A stretch of 64,000 nt of DNA from Nocardiopsis terrae (lineage in GTDB: Bacteria > Actinomycetota > Actinomycetes > Streptosporangiales > Streptosporangiaceae). The translations under genes and the position numbers were made by a program. How positions within the stretch are numbered: position 1 is the first letter of the stretch; each line of letters begins with the position of its first letter. The stretch spans positions 709,046-773,045 of the forward strand of contig NZ_BMXJ01000003.1 in the NCBI RefSeq assembly GCF_014651695.1, written 5' to 3'. Below, piece after piece: positions 1-8,017 of the stretch. The notes beneath the pieces were generated by a model. It was given only the letters and a program-made list of their open reading frames with translations, did no database searches and was not told the DNA's origin.

Positions 1-180
1 ACGGGCCTGTTCCTGGCCACCCCGATCGCTGCGGTACTCGCCGCGCTCCTGCGCAACCGCCCGGGTCCGCACCGGGAGAAGACCCCCCGGGGAGCGGACG
101 GCGAGGGGGAACCGGAGCGGGCCAGGACCGGGCCGGGCGCGGACGAACCGCCCTCCGGCCCGACCGCCGAGCGGTCCTGA
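1..180 (+). CDS. C-terminal end of a membrane protein (partial)
   Basis: Frame 1 is open from the first base to a TGA at 178-180 and encodes the last 59 residues of a protein whose start lies outside the window. The fragment begins with a hydrophobic stretch (GLFLATPIAAVLAALL) followed by a charged, Gly/Pro/Glu-rich tail, as at the cytoplasmic end of a polytopic membrane protein. The AxPIAAVL-type ending resembles the last helix of AI-2E/PerM family transporters, but this is a guess from one segment. The next gene converges on it from the minus strand. Confidence 0.5.
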   Translation, partial: TGLFLATPIAAVLAALLRNRPGPHREKTPRGADGEGEPERARTGPGADEPPSGPTAERS

Positions 181-226
181 ACCACGGCCCCGTCCGGAGC
201 CCGGGTGGGCGTCGCCGCGCGGTCGC

Positions 227-1447
227 TCACCCCACCGGCAGGGGTCGGGCGGCCTGCTCGGAAACCCTGTGCACGCGGGCGATCGCGTCGGCGAGGTGGT
301 CGAGGCGGTGGGTGGGGACCCCGGCCAGGTTGATCCGCCCGGAGGGCAGGCCGTGGATCGCGTGTTCCTCGCGCAGCCGTCCCATGTCCGGTTCGGCCAG
401 GGGCAGCCGCAGGAACATCCCCCGCTGTTCGCGGAGCGGTTCGAACACCGTCGTTCCGGTCCGGTGGGCGAGGGCGTCGGCCAGACCGCCGCGCAGAGCG
501 CCCAGGCGCTCGCGCATACCCTCCAGTTCGGTCAGCCAGTCCGTGTACAGGCCGGGGTCCCGCAGGATCTCGTGGACGATCCGCGCTCCGTGGTCCGGGG
601 GCTGGGAGTAACCGGCCCGGGCGACCGTCTCCAGGATGCCGTAGGCGTGTGCCCTGCGGGTGGAATCGTCGGAGACGACGACGGCGCAGCCGGTGCGTTC
701 GTTGTACAGGCCCCACGCCTTGGAGGCGCTGACCGCGACGACCGCTTCGGGCAGCAGGTCGAGCATGCGCCGCATGCCCTCGAGGTCGGCTTCGAGCCCG
801 TCCCCCAGGCCGAAGTAGGCCTGGTCGACGAACGGGACCACCCCGCGGGCGAGCATGGCGCGGGCGAGCTCCTCCCAGCGCTCCGTCGGCATCGCGGTGC
901 CGGTGGGGTTGTGACAGCACCCCTGGATCATGAGCACGTCCCCGGGGGAGGCGGTGGCGATCGCCTCCAGCGCCGCGTCGGGATCGGGGCGGCCGTCGGC
1001 CAGCAGCATCGGGTACTCGTGGACACGCAGCCCGGCCGTGGCGAGGATGGTGCGGTGGTTGAGGTAGGCGGGCGTGCCCAGGTACACGGTCCGGTCGGGG
1101 CCGGTCTCGGCCAGCAGTTCCGCCAGGAGGCGCAGGGCGCCGGTGCCGGCGACCGACTGGATCGCGAGCGTGCGCTCCCGGACCCGGTCGGAGGGCAGGA
1201 GCAGTTCGGTGAGCGCGCCGGTGAAGGCGCGGTTTCCGGCGGGCCCCAGGTACTCCTTGGAGGGGGAGCGTTCAGCGAGGCGGCGTTCGGCCTCGGCGAC
1301 GGCGCCGAAGACGGGCGAGGTGCCGGTGTCGTCCCGGTAGACGCCGACGATGAGGTCGAGTCGGTGCGGACGCCGGTCGGCGTCGCAGGCGGCGGTGAGC
1401 CGCCAGAGGGGGTCGGTGCGCGGTTCCCGCAGGGACGGCATCAGCAT
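227..1447 (-). CDS. aspartate/aromatic-type class I aminotransferase
   Basis: A 406-residue PLP enzyme of fold type I that moves amino groups between an amino acid and a 2-oxoacid. The class I landmarks are present: CCHNPTG, the VDQAYFG stretch with the PLP-binding Asp, the Schiff-base Lys in SASKAWGLYNER, and the carboxylate-binding Arg in SGRINLAG. The SxSKxxGLYNER form is typical of the AspC/TyrB branch. The start at 1447 has GGAG five bases upstream. It overlaps the stop of the upstream EamA gene, so the two are probably translationally coupled. The pairing with an amino-acid-type exporter and a divergent Lrp regulator suggests amino-acid catabolism or overflow control; the substrate is not decided. 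Confidence 0.85.
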   Translation of the reverse strand: MLMPSLREPRTDPLWRLTAACDADRRPHRLDLIVGVYRDDTGTSPVFGAVAEAERRLAERSPSKEYLGPAGNRAFTGALTELLLPSDRVRERTLAIQSVAGTGALRLLAELLAETGPDRTVYLGTPAYLNHRTILATAGLRVHEYPMLLADGRPDPDAALEAIATASPGDVLMIQGCCHNPTGTAMPTERWEELARAMLARGVVPFVDQAYFGLGDGLEADLEGMRRMLDLLPEAVVAVSASKAWGLYNERTGCAVVVSDDSTRRAHAYGILETVARAGYSQPPDHGARIVHEILRDPGLYTDWLTELEGMRERLGALRGGLADALAHRTGTTVFEPLREQRGMFLRLPLAEPDMGRLREEHAIHGLPSGRINLAGVPTHRLDHLADAIARVHRVSEQAARPLPVG

Positions 1448-2403
1448 GAGGGCTCCAGTTCGGGGCTTCGGTCCGCGGTTTCGGCGGGGGGCGGGGCGGG
1501 CCGCCGGGCGGGCCGGGCGGCGAGGAGGTTGAAGGCGACCACCCCGGTCAGCACCAGCAGCAGGGTGGCCGTGGTCGCGACGGTGACGGGCTCGCCGAGC
1601 AGCGGTGCGGCGACGACGAGGGTGAGGACCGGGCTCAACGCCCCCAGGGTGGCGGCGACCGGACCGCCGAGCACGCGGATGGCGGTGGCGTAGCACAGGG
1701 CGGCGAGCACACCGACGCCGACGCCCTGGACCGCGACGAAGGTCAGGACGTCGCGGGTGGCGGCTCCGCCGGTCAGGGACGAGGGCACCAGGCGCAGCAG
1801 GATCGGCACCCCGGACAGCAGGGCGGAGGGGGCGCAGAGCACGACAGCGGCGCTGACGGGGTCGAGTGTGGTCTCCCGCAGGGCCAGGGTGTACACCGAC
1901 CACACCAGTCCGGCGCAGAGCAGGACCGCGACCCCGGTGACCTGGTCCGGGGAGACGGCGGCCACCACGGTCACCGCCACGCCCAGGACGATCAGCACGA
2001 GCGCGCCCAGCTGGGCGGGTCGGGCCCGGGTGCGCCAGAGTCCGAACGCGAGCACGGTAACGAACAGCGGCACCGTGCCGGGGATCACGATCCCCACGAG
2101 GGCGGCGCTGGTCAGTGAACCGCCCCAGGCGGCGATGAGGAAGTACGGGAGTCCGGCACCGACGCAGAGCGCCGCCAGGACTCCCCCGCGTTCGTGGCGC
2201 ACCCGCCGTAGGGCGCGGGGGATCCAGGGGGCGAGTACGACCAGCGGGGTCAGGAAACGGAGGAAGGCGGTGTCCAGGGCTGTGAGGTCGGAGGCGCCGA
2301 TCCCGCGGATGCTCAGGGCGAAACCGGCCCACAGCACCACGGTCGCCGCCATCGCCGCCAGCCCGACGGCGAGTGCGGGGGTCGCCCCGGTAGGTCTGCT
2401 CAT
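1441..2403 (-). CDS. EamA/DMT-family transporter
   Basis: A 320-residue integral membrane protein with about ten hydrophobic helices in two repeated halves, as in the drug/metabolite transporter superfamily (EamA domains at roughly residues 12-140 and 155-295). The tail is Pro/Glu-rich and cytoplasmic. Such proteins often export amino acids or metabolites. There is no clear Shine-Dalgarno before ATG 2403; a TACCTT hexamer ends seven bases upstream, so the mRNA may be leaderless. It is the first gene of a two-gene unit with the aminotransferase and is divergent from the Lrp-type regulator at 2486, the probable controller. Confidence 0.85.
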   Translation of the reverse strand: MSRPTGATPALAVGLAAMAATVVLWAGFALSIRGIGASDLTALDTAFLRFLTPLVVLAPWIPRALRRVRHERGGVLAALCVGAGLPYFLIAAWGGSLTSAALVGIVIPGTVPLFVTVLAFGLWRTRARPAQLGALVLIVLGVAVTVVAAVSPDQVTGVAVLLCAGLVWSVYTLALRETTLDPVSAAVVLCAPSALLSGVPILLRLVPSSLTGGAATRDVLTFVAVQGVGVGVLAALCYATAIRVLGGPVAATLGALSPVLTLVVAAPLLGEPVTVATTATLLLVLTGVVAFNLLAARPARRPAPPPAETADRSPELEPSC

Positions 2404-2437
2404 AGAAGCGAAGGTACGGGGACAGAAGAGGCTGACG

Positions 2438-2483
2438 ATTGCTCATTATTGCTCCACGGGAGGTTACTTTGGCAGGATCTGCC
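2438..2483. promoter_or_regulatory. candidate Lrp operator region between divergent genes
   Basis: The 82-bp gap between the EamA and Lrp starts carries a direct repeat ATTGCTC at 2438-2444 and 2448-2454, spaced ten bases apart (one helical turn). An inverted repeat GGCAG-GAT-CTGCC follows at 2471-2483, directly in front of the Lrp start. Lrp/AsnC proteins commonly bind such phased sites next to their own gene. Binding is inferred. Confidence 0.4.
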
Positions 2484-2485
2484 AC

Positions 2486-2950
2486 ATGCAAGGACTAGAC
2501 GAGATCGATCTGCGGATCCTGCACGAGCTTCAGAGTGACGGGCGGATCAGTAACCAGGACCTGGCCGACCGGGTGGGCCTGTCCCCCTCCCCCTGTCTGC
2601 GCCGGGTGCGGAGGTTGGAGCAGTCCGGTGTGCTGGACCGGTACACGGCGGTGGTCGACCCGGCCTCGGTCGGGCTCGACATCACCGCGTTCGTGCGGCT
2701 GCGCCTGGACTCGCACGGCACCGGTGTGGTGGAGCGGGTGGAGGAGGCCATCCGGGCGATCCCGGAGGTCACCGAGGCCTATCTGCTGGCGGGTGACCAC
2801 GACTACCTGCTGAAGGTCGCTTCTCGCTCGTTCGCCGCCTACGAGGAGCTGATGCGCACCAAGCTGCGTGCGATCCCGGCGGTCTCCTCGATCGAGACGA
2901 CCTTCGCCATCAGCGTCACCAAACCCAGTTCCCCGCTGCCGATCGACTGA
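2486..2950 (+). CDS. Lrp/AsnC-family transcriptional regulator
   Basis: A 154-residue regulator with an N-terminal winged HTH (residues about 4-60, LDEIDLRILHELQSDGRIS and LADRVGLSPSPCLRRVRRLE) and a C-terminal RAM/AsnC ligand-binding domain (GDHDYLLKVA). Length and order match the family. The first ATG was chosen because residues start directly in the conserved helix and AGGA lies eight bases upstream. The frame is open far upstream, but that part is antisense to eamA. It probably senses an amino acid and controls the divergent exporter/aminotransferase pair. Confidence 0.9.
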   Translation: MQGLDEIDLRILHELQSDGRISNQDLADRVGLSPSPCLRRVRRLEQSGVLDRYTAVVDPASVGLDITAFVRLRLDSHGTGVVERVEEAIRAIPEVTEAYLLAGDHDYLLKVASRSFAAYEELMRTKLRAIPAVSSIETTFAISVTKPSSPLPID

Positions 2951-2975
2951 GTGCGAACACCCTTAGCCTTGCGGC

Positions 2976-4073
2976 ATGGTGAAGCACGAAGACGGCGGCG
3001 CGAGCGTCGACGCGATGTTGGAAGACCTGCGGACGCTCGTGGAGACCGAGTCCCCCTCCCGTGACGTGGAGTCCCTGAAGGGGTCGGCCGGGGCGGTGGC
3101 GGCGCTGGTCGAGAGGCGGCTGGGCGGGCGGGCCGCCCTGGTGGAGAGCCCGGCCGGGCCGCACGTGCACTGGTCGGGCGGGGGTGAGCCCCGGGTGCTG
3201 GTGCTGGGCCACCACGACACGGTGTTCCCGTTGGGCACGTTGGCGCGGCGCCCGTTCCGGGTGGAGGGGGGCCGCGCCACCGGCCCCGGGGTGTACGACA
3301 TGCTCGGCGGGCTGGTGCAGGCCGTACACGGTCTGGCGGCGCTGGACGACCTGGCGGGGGTGGAGGTCCTGGTGACGGCCGACGAGGAGGTCGGCTCGCA
3401 CCACTCGCGGGCGCTGATCGAGGAGCGGGCCCGCGCCTGCGGTGCGGTGCTGGTGTTCGAGGGGGCGGCCGAGGGCGGACACCTCAAGATCGCCCGGAAG
3501 GGCTGCGGCACGTTCGAGGTGTTCGTGCGGGGCCGCGCCTCGCACGCCGGACTGGAACCCGAGGCCGGGGTGAACGCGCTGGTGGAGGCAGCCCACCAGG
3601 TGTTGGACATCGCGGCGCTGAACCGCCCGGAGGCCGGGACGACCGTGACCCCGACGGTGGCCGCGGCCGGGACCACGGACAACGTGGTCCCGGCGGAGGC
3701 GGTCGTCACCGTGGACGTGCGGGTCGAGACGGACGAGGAACGCCGACGGGTCGAGGCGGCGTTCGCAGCCCTCACCCCGCACCTGGAGGGGGCCCGGGTC
3801 GCGGTGACGGGTTCGGTCAACCGTCCGCCGATGCCCGCGGCCGTGGCGGAGGGGCTGCTGGCGCAGGCCCAGCGGCTGTTGCCCGGGGTCGGCGGCGTGG
3901 CGGTCGGCGGTGGCAGTGACGGCAACTTCACGGCGGCGCTCGGGGTACCGACCCTGGACGGCCTGGGAGCGGTCGGCGGCGGCGCGCACGCCGACCACGA
4001 GTACCTGGTGGTCGGCGCCATGGTGGAGCGGGCGCACCTGGCCGCCGGGTTGGTGGGCTCCCTCCAGCGGTGA
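2976..4073 (+). CDS. M20-family metallopeptidase (glutamate carboxypeptidase-like)
   Basis: A 365-residue zinc hydrolase of the M20 clan. It has the first metal His/Asp motif GHHDTV (near residue 79), the bridging Asp in VYDMLGG, the catalytic Glu pair DEEVGS, the lid-domain His in RASHAGLEP, and the final metal His in GGAHADHEY. The family removes C-terminal Glu or acyl groups from amino acids and peptides. There is no clear ribosome-binding site. It starts 25 bases after the Lrp stop, so it may share the regulator's transcript. Exact substrate unknown. Confidence 0.85.
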   Translation: MVKHEDGGASVDAMLEDLRTLVETESPSRDVESLKGSAGAVAALVERRLGGRAALVESPAGPHVHWSGGGEPRVLVLGHHDTVFPLGTLARRPFRVEGGRATGPGVYDMLGGLVQAVHGLAALDDLAGVEVLVTADEEVGSHHSRALIEERARACGAVLVFEGAAEGGHLKIARKGCGTFEVFVRGRASHAGLEPEAGVNALVEAAHQVLDIAALNRPEAGTTVTPTVAAAGTTDNVVPAEAVVTVDVRVETDEERRRVEAAFAALTPHLEGARVAVTGSVNRPPMPAAVAEGLLAQAQRLLPGVGGVAVGGGSDGNFTAALGVPTLDGLGAVGGGAHADHEYLVVGAMVERAHLAAGLVGSLQR

Positions 4074-4212
4074 GTGCCCGGGGTCCCCGCCCGGGTCTGG
4101 TCACCACTACGACCATTTCGCCGCTCCTCCTCCCGGGCCTCACGGGCCTCACGGGCGGGTCCGGGCGTGTGCGATCGTGGTCGGCGAACGCCCTCGGCAG
4201 CGAAGGAGCCCC

Positions 4213-5421
4213 ATGCCCCAGTTCGACCTCGACTCGTTCCGGTCCGGCTTCCCCGCGTTGAAGTCCGGTATCGCGCACTTCGACGGACCCGGGGGCACCC
4301 AGACCCCCGCGCGGGTGGGAGAGGCGATCGCCAGGACCCTCACCGGCCCGCTCTCCATCCGGGGCGCCGGTCTGGTCTCGCAGACCAACGCGGAGGAGGC
4401 CGTCCGTTCCTTCCGAAGCGCCTACGCCGACCTGCTGGGCGCCGACCCCTCGGGGATCGTCTACGGGCGCAGCGCCACCCAGTTGACCTACGACTTCTCC
4501 CGACACCTGTCCGGAGGGTGGGGCCCCGGTGACGAGGTCGTCGTGACCCGGCTGGACCACGACGCGAACGTGCGGCCCTGGATCCAGGCGGCCGAGCGGG
4601 CGGGCGCGGCGGTGCGGTGGATCGGCCTGGACCCGGACACGGCCGAACCGGACCTGTCCGACCTGGACGAGGTGGTCAACGAGCGCACCCGGCTGGTGGC
4701 GGTGACCGCCGCCTCCAACCTGCTCGGCACCAAGCCTCCGGTGCGTGTCATCGCCGACCGCGCCCACGCGGTGGGGGCGCTCGTGTACGTGGACGCCGTG
4801 CACTTCGCGGCACACGAGACCGTGGACGCTGGGGAACTGGGCGCCGACTTCCTCGTGTGTTCCCCGTACAAGTTCCTCGGCCCGCACTGCGCGGTGCTGG
4901 CCGCCTCCCCCGCTCTGTTGGAGTCGATCACCCCGGACAAGCTGCTGCCCTCCACGAACGACGTGCCGGAGCGGTTCGAGTTCGGCACCCTGCCCTACGA
5001 GACCATGGCCGGGGCGACCGAGACGGTGGAGGTGCTCGCGGGTCTGAGCCCGGGCGGTTCGTCGAGGCAGGCGCGCCTGGTCGCCGCGTACGAGGCGATC
5101 GCCGAACACGAACACGCCCTGCGCAAGCGGGTGGAGTCGGGGCTGGCCGCCCTCGGTGAGGAGGTCGTCCTGCTTTCGAGGGCGGCCGAGCGCACTCCGA
5201 CCCTGTTCATGGCCTTCCCCGGTCGGCGCAGCCTGGACGTCTCCCGGGCCCTGGCGGAACGGGACGTCCTGGCTCCGGCCGGGAGCTTCTACGCCCAGGA
5301 GGCCTTCGCCCGGCTGGGTCTGGACGACGAGGCCGGACTACGCGTGGGTATGGCACCGTACGTGTCGGAGGAGGACGTCGACCGGCTGCTCACCGCTCTG
5401 GGCGAGCACCTGGGGGCCTGA
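4213..5421 (+). CDS. class V aminotransferase, cysteine-desulfurase-like
   Basis: A 402-residue fold type I PLP enzyme of aminotransferase class V. Seen are the FDGPGGTQTP start typical of the VC1184-like desulfurase group, YGRSATQ (PLP phosphate contact), VDAVHFA (PLP Asp/His), and the Schiff-base Lys in SPYKFLGPH. The start at 4213 is preceded by AAGGAG. The frame is open upstream into the M20 gene, but that part has no family similarity. No Fe-S assembly genes are near, so housekeeping IscS is unlikely; role unknown. It converges on the MerR gene. Confidence 0.8.
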   Translation: MPQFDLDSFRSGFPALKSGIAHFDGPGGTQTPARVGEAIARTLTGPLSIRGAGLVSQTNAEEAVRSFRSAYADLLGADPSGIVYGRSATQLTYDFSRHLSGGWGPGDEVVVTRLDHDANVRPWIQAAERAGAAVRWIGLDPDTAEPDLSDLDEVVNERTRLVAVTAASNLLGTKPPVRVIADRAHAVGALVYVDAVHFAAHETVDAGELGADFLVCSPYKFLGPHCAVLAASPALLESITPDKLLPSTNDVPERFEFGTLPYETMAGATETVEVLAGLSPGGSSRQARLVAAYEAIAEHEHALRKRVESGLAALGEEVVLLSRAAERTPTLFMAFPGRRSLDVSRALAERDVLAPAGSFYAQEAFARLGLDDEAGLRVGMAPYVSEEDVDRLLTALGEHLGA

Positions 5422-5452
5422 CCGCCACGGCGGCGACGCGCCCCGGCACCCG

Positions 5453-6187
5453 TCAGGGCGCGTCGCCGGTCGCGGCCTCTTCGGTGAGGAGTTCGTTCAA
5501 GCGCTTCAGCACGCGTAGCTGCGCGGTGTTGTACAACTGCACGACCGCCTCGGCCATCGTCTGCGCGGCGTGCTCCGCACCACGCGGCGCGTCCACCGTC
5601 GGGGCCCGCGACCACGGATTCTCCTCCCGGCCTCGGAGAACGACCGGCAGTATGCGTTCGGCGAGACTTTCGATCACGGCGTCGTCCGCGTCCGGCGGCA
5701 GGGCCTCGAACTCCTCGTCCGTCTCGTCGGGTTCACTGATCAGATCACGGAACCTCTCGACGGAGTCCTCGCTGAGCACGGTCGAGAAGACCATCAGCAG
5801 GGACCGCTGCCGCTCGGAGAGGTCACCGGAGATCGACGCGAACTCCGGCGGAACGTACGCGGGCGCGCGATGGCGCAGGATGAGGGCCAGTTCCTCCCGG
5901 ACCCGGTTGAGCCGGTTGACCGTCGCCTCCAGTTCCCGGTCCAGCACGCGGATCGCCTCGTCCGGCTGCTCGTCCGCCCGCTCCATGGACGCCACCTCGG
6001 ACAGCGGGACCCCCAGATCACTCAGACGCCTGATCTGGAGCAGTCGGACCAGGTGCGGTACCTCGTACTGCTTGTATCCGTTGGCAGCCCGCCTCGGCAC
6101 GTCCAGCAAACCGATCCGGTGGTAGTACCGGACGGCCTTGACCGTGGTCCCGGCGAGTTCGGCAACCTGCTGGGTACTCCACGCCAT
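5453..6187 (-). CDS. MerR-family transcriptional regulator
   Basis: A 244-residue regulator. Residues 3-70 form the MerR winged HTH (TQQVAELAGTTVKAVRYYHRIGLL, YKQYEVPHLVRLLQIRRL). A dimerisation helix follows, then a long acidic, helical C-terminal region with no Cys cluster, so a metal sensor is unlikely. AGGAGGAGG upstream of ATG 6187 fixes the start. It is divergent from the membrane protein at 6370. The gap holds a pair of promoter-like repeats with 19-bp spacing, as MerR proteins use. A ligand-responsive activator of the divergent gene and itself is inferred. Confidence 0.85.
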   Translation of the reverse strand: MAWSTQQVAELAGTTVKAVRYYHRIGLLDVPRRAANGYKQYEVPHLVRLLQIRRLSDLGVPLSEVASMERADEQPDEAIRVLDRELEATVNRLNRVREELALILRHRAPAYVPPEFASISGDLSERQRSLLMVFSTVLSEDSVERFRDLISEPDETDEEFEALPPDADDAVIESLAERILPVVLRGREENPWSRAPTVDAPRGAEHAAQTMAEAVVQLYNTAQLRVLKRLNELLTEEAATGDAP

Positions 6188-6236
6188 GTGCTTCCTCCTC
6201 CTGCACCGCCGGTGCGGGGTCCCGCACTCCACGCGC

Positions 6237-6313
6237 AGTCCACCCCCTGCCCCGGGGGCAGGGTCAAGTGTCCGACCCGGGCTTGACCCTGCCCCGAGGT
6301 CATGGTGCGCAAT
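6237..6313. promoter_or_regulatory. paired MerR-type promoters, divergent
   Basis: TTGACCCTGCCCC occurs on the plus strand at 6283-6295 and on the minus strand at 6267-6255. On the minus strand the TTGACC hexamer is followed by a 19-base spacer and TGGACT (6242-6237). The spacer contains the palindrome CCCTGCCC-CGG-GGGCAGGG. The over-long spacer and dyad are the signature of MerR-activated promoters. The plus-strand copy (TTGACC 6283-6288) has a weaker -10 near 6308-6313. Confidence 0.55.
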
Positions 6314-6369
6314 GTCGGGCGAAGGGGCCCGAGCGGCCCGCCGCCTCTCTCGACCCCGGAGCAGGACCC

Positions 6370-6987
6370 ATGCGCATCCTTCGCCAACCATTCCGGATCA
6401 TCCGCGCCAACCTCGGCGCCTACCTCGTGCTGAACGCGATCGTGTACGGCGTGCTCCTGGCCGGTCTGGCGGTGGGGATGCTCTTCCCCGAACTGACCGC
6501 GGCACTGGTCACCGGTCAGGAGGACGACGGAACGGCGGACCTGGTGGTGTCGTTGCTCGGGAACGTCTGGCTCTTCGCCCTGACCATCCTCGCGGTCAAC
6601 GTGCTGACGGTCGGCGTGCTGAAGATCCTGCTGCCCTCGCTGGTCGTACCCTTCGCCGGGATCGCCCTGCTCGTCCACAAGACGTTCGAGAGCGGCGTGA
6701 TCCTCGCTCCGGTCGACGAGACCATGGCGACGCTCCTCGTCCCGCACTCCCTGACGATGGTCATCGAGTTCCAGGCCTACATCCTGCTCTCGCTCGGCTC
6801 CTACGTTCTCGGAAGGGCCTGGCTGCGCCCCGCGGCGGTCGGCGCCCCCAACCGCCGTCAGGGATACGCGCGCGGGTTGCGACAGTTCGGTTGGCTGAGC
6901 CTGCCCGCACTGGCGCTGTTGGTCATCGGCGCGGTCTACGAAGCCTACTCACTCGTCTACGTCGTCCCCCGGATGCTGATGGGCTGA
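6370..6987 (+). CDS. SpoIIM-like membrane protein
   Basis: A 205-residue polytopic protein with about five hydrophobic segments. The segment VPHSLTMVIEFQAYILLSLGSY resembles the PHGxxE-type helix of stage II sporulation protein M / DUF95 proteins, and the N-terminal NLGAYLVLNAIVYG fits the same family. Function in actinomycetes is unclear. The start at 6370 has GCAGGA upstream; an earlier in-frame start at 6268 would lie within the promoter repeats. It is divergent from MerR and probably its target. Confidence 0.6.
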   Translation: MRILRQPFRIIRANLGAYLVLNAIVYGVLLAGLAVGMLFPELTAALVTGQEDDGTADLVVSLLGNVWLFALTILAVNVLTVGVLKILLPSLVVPFAGIALLVHKTFESGVILAPVDETMATLLVPHSLTMVIEFQAYILLSLGSYVLGRAWLRPAAVGAPNRRQGYARGLRQFGWLSLPALALLVIGAVYEAYSLVYVVPRMLMG

Positions 6988-7011
6988 CCCCGACCTGAAG
7001 GCCGGGGTCAG
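6984..7011. repeat. hairpin after the SpoIIM-like gene
   Basis: A 9-bp perfect inverted repeat (CTGACCCCG at 6984-6992, CGGGGTCAG at 7003-7011) overlaps the stop codon of the membrane-protein gene. It has no T-run. It may act as a terminator. Its ACCTGAAGGC loop recalls right-end hairpins of IS200/IS605 elements, so it could be a remnant of one. The 200 bp up to the TetR gene hold no gene that I recognise. Confidence 0.4.
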
Positions 7012-7187
7012 CGCCACCAACACACCAGCCCGCTCCTGGTCCTGAGGCGCTGACGTACCGCCGACCATGCCGCCCCTCCCAGGCCGGTGCCTCAACGCCT
7101 GCCACTCCTGAGCATCCTGCTGCCGAACCCTGGGCGGCGGATTGCCGACGTTGCCGACGGCTCGGACGCGGCGGCCGGACCGACCAC

Positions 7188-7940
7188 TCAGCCCCGGGCG
7201 TCGTTCCGGGCCGCCCGGACCTCGGTGATCCTGCGTTCGACCCCGTCGAGCAGCCAGGCCAGGGCCCGCTCGAAGACCTCCGCGGGCGCCAGGGGCGCAG
7301 CCAGGCGTTCGATGGCGGGGAAACGGCCCGAACCGATCCAGCGGGTGGTCAGGTAGCTCTCCTGAACGGTGGCGAACGAGCGTCCGTCGGGAAGGGTCCA
7401 GCGTTCGGCGCGGTCGGCCGCGACCACCTTGGCGAGGTGGCCGTGGACCAGGCCGTCGACGGCCTCCACCACCGCGAGGGCCTCCTCGGCGCTCAGGCCG
7501 GTGCCGTCGAAGACCCGGATGGCGGAGTCGGTCCAGGCGAAGCCGTTGGGGCCCACGAACGGGCCGGTGACGATCCCGGCCAACCACGGGTGTTCCCGGA
7601 AGGAGGCCAGGTCCTCGCGCGCCCAGGCCTCGACCTTCTCCCGCCAGGTGCCGGGGCGAGTGTGCGGCAGGGGCGCCTGCCCGACCATCTCGTCGACCAT
7701 CAGGGCCAGCAGGGCTGCCTTGTCCGGCACGTAGGTGTACAGGGTGGCGGCGCCGACCCCCAGGCGGGCGGCGACCCTGCGCATGGACAGCGCCTCGACC
7801 CCCTCGGCCTCGGCGACGGCCATGGCCGCCTCGACCACCCGTTCCACGGTGAGCTGGTGGCGGGGACCGCGTCGGGGCTGCCCGAGCCCGGCCCACAGCA
7901 GGTCCAGGGTGGCCTCGATGCCCTTGCGTGTACTGCCCAC
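7188..7940 (-). CDS. TetR/AcrR-family transcriptional regulator
   Basis: A 250-residue regulator with an N-terminal TetR HTH around residues 28-75 (VERVVEAAMAVAEAEGV, MRRVAARLGVGAATLYTYV) and a C-terminal TetR ligand-binding region with a Trp-rich middle. GTG 7940 was chosen because AAGGGGGAG lies just upstream. An earlier GTG at 7970 falls inside the operator palindrome. It is divergent from the CPBP fusion gene and very probably represses both through the 42-bp inverted repeat at 7960-8001. Confidence 0.85.
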   Translation of the reverse strand: MGSTRKGIEATLDLLWAGLGQPRRGPRHQLTVERVVEAAMAVAEAEGVEALSMRRVAARLGVGAATLYTYVPDKAALLALMVDEMVGQAPLPHTRPGTWREKVEAWAREDLASFREHPWLAGIVTGPFVGPNGFAWTDSAIRVFDGTGLSAEEALAVVEAVDGLVHGHLAKVVAADRAERWTLPDGRSFATVQESYLTTRWIGSGRFPAIERLAAPLAPAEVFERALAWLLDGVERRITEVRAARNDARG

Positions 7941-7959
7941 TCGGCTCCCCCTTGCCAGA

Positions 7960-8001
7960 ACTCCGTACACCGTTCTACATTAATCGAACAGTGTGCGGAG
8001 T
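7960..8001. promoter_or_regulatory. TetR operator, 16-bp arms
   Basis: ACTCCGTACACCGTTC (7960-7975) and GAACAGTGTGCGGAGT (7986-8001) form an inverted repeat with 14 of 16 bases paired around a 10-base AT-rich spacer. It fills the gap between the divergent TetR and CPBP-fusion genes, ending 16 bases before the TTG start of the latter. It is the obvious binding site for the adjacent regulator. Confidence 0.7.
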
Positions 8002-8017
8002 TTTTGAGGAGGCCCCC

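Noticed and set aside
7941..7970. GTG 7970 as start of the TetR regulator.
   Set aside because: It lies inside the operator palindrome and lacks a ribosome-binding site, while GTG 7940 has a strong one.
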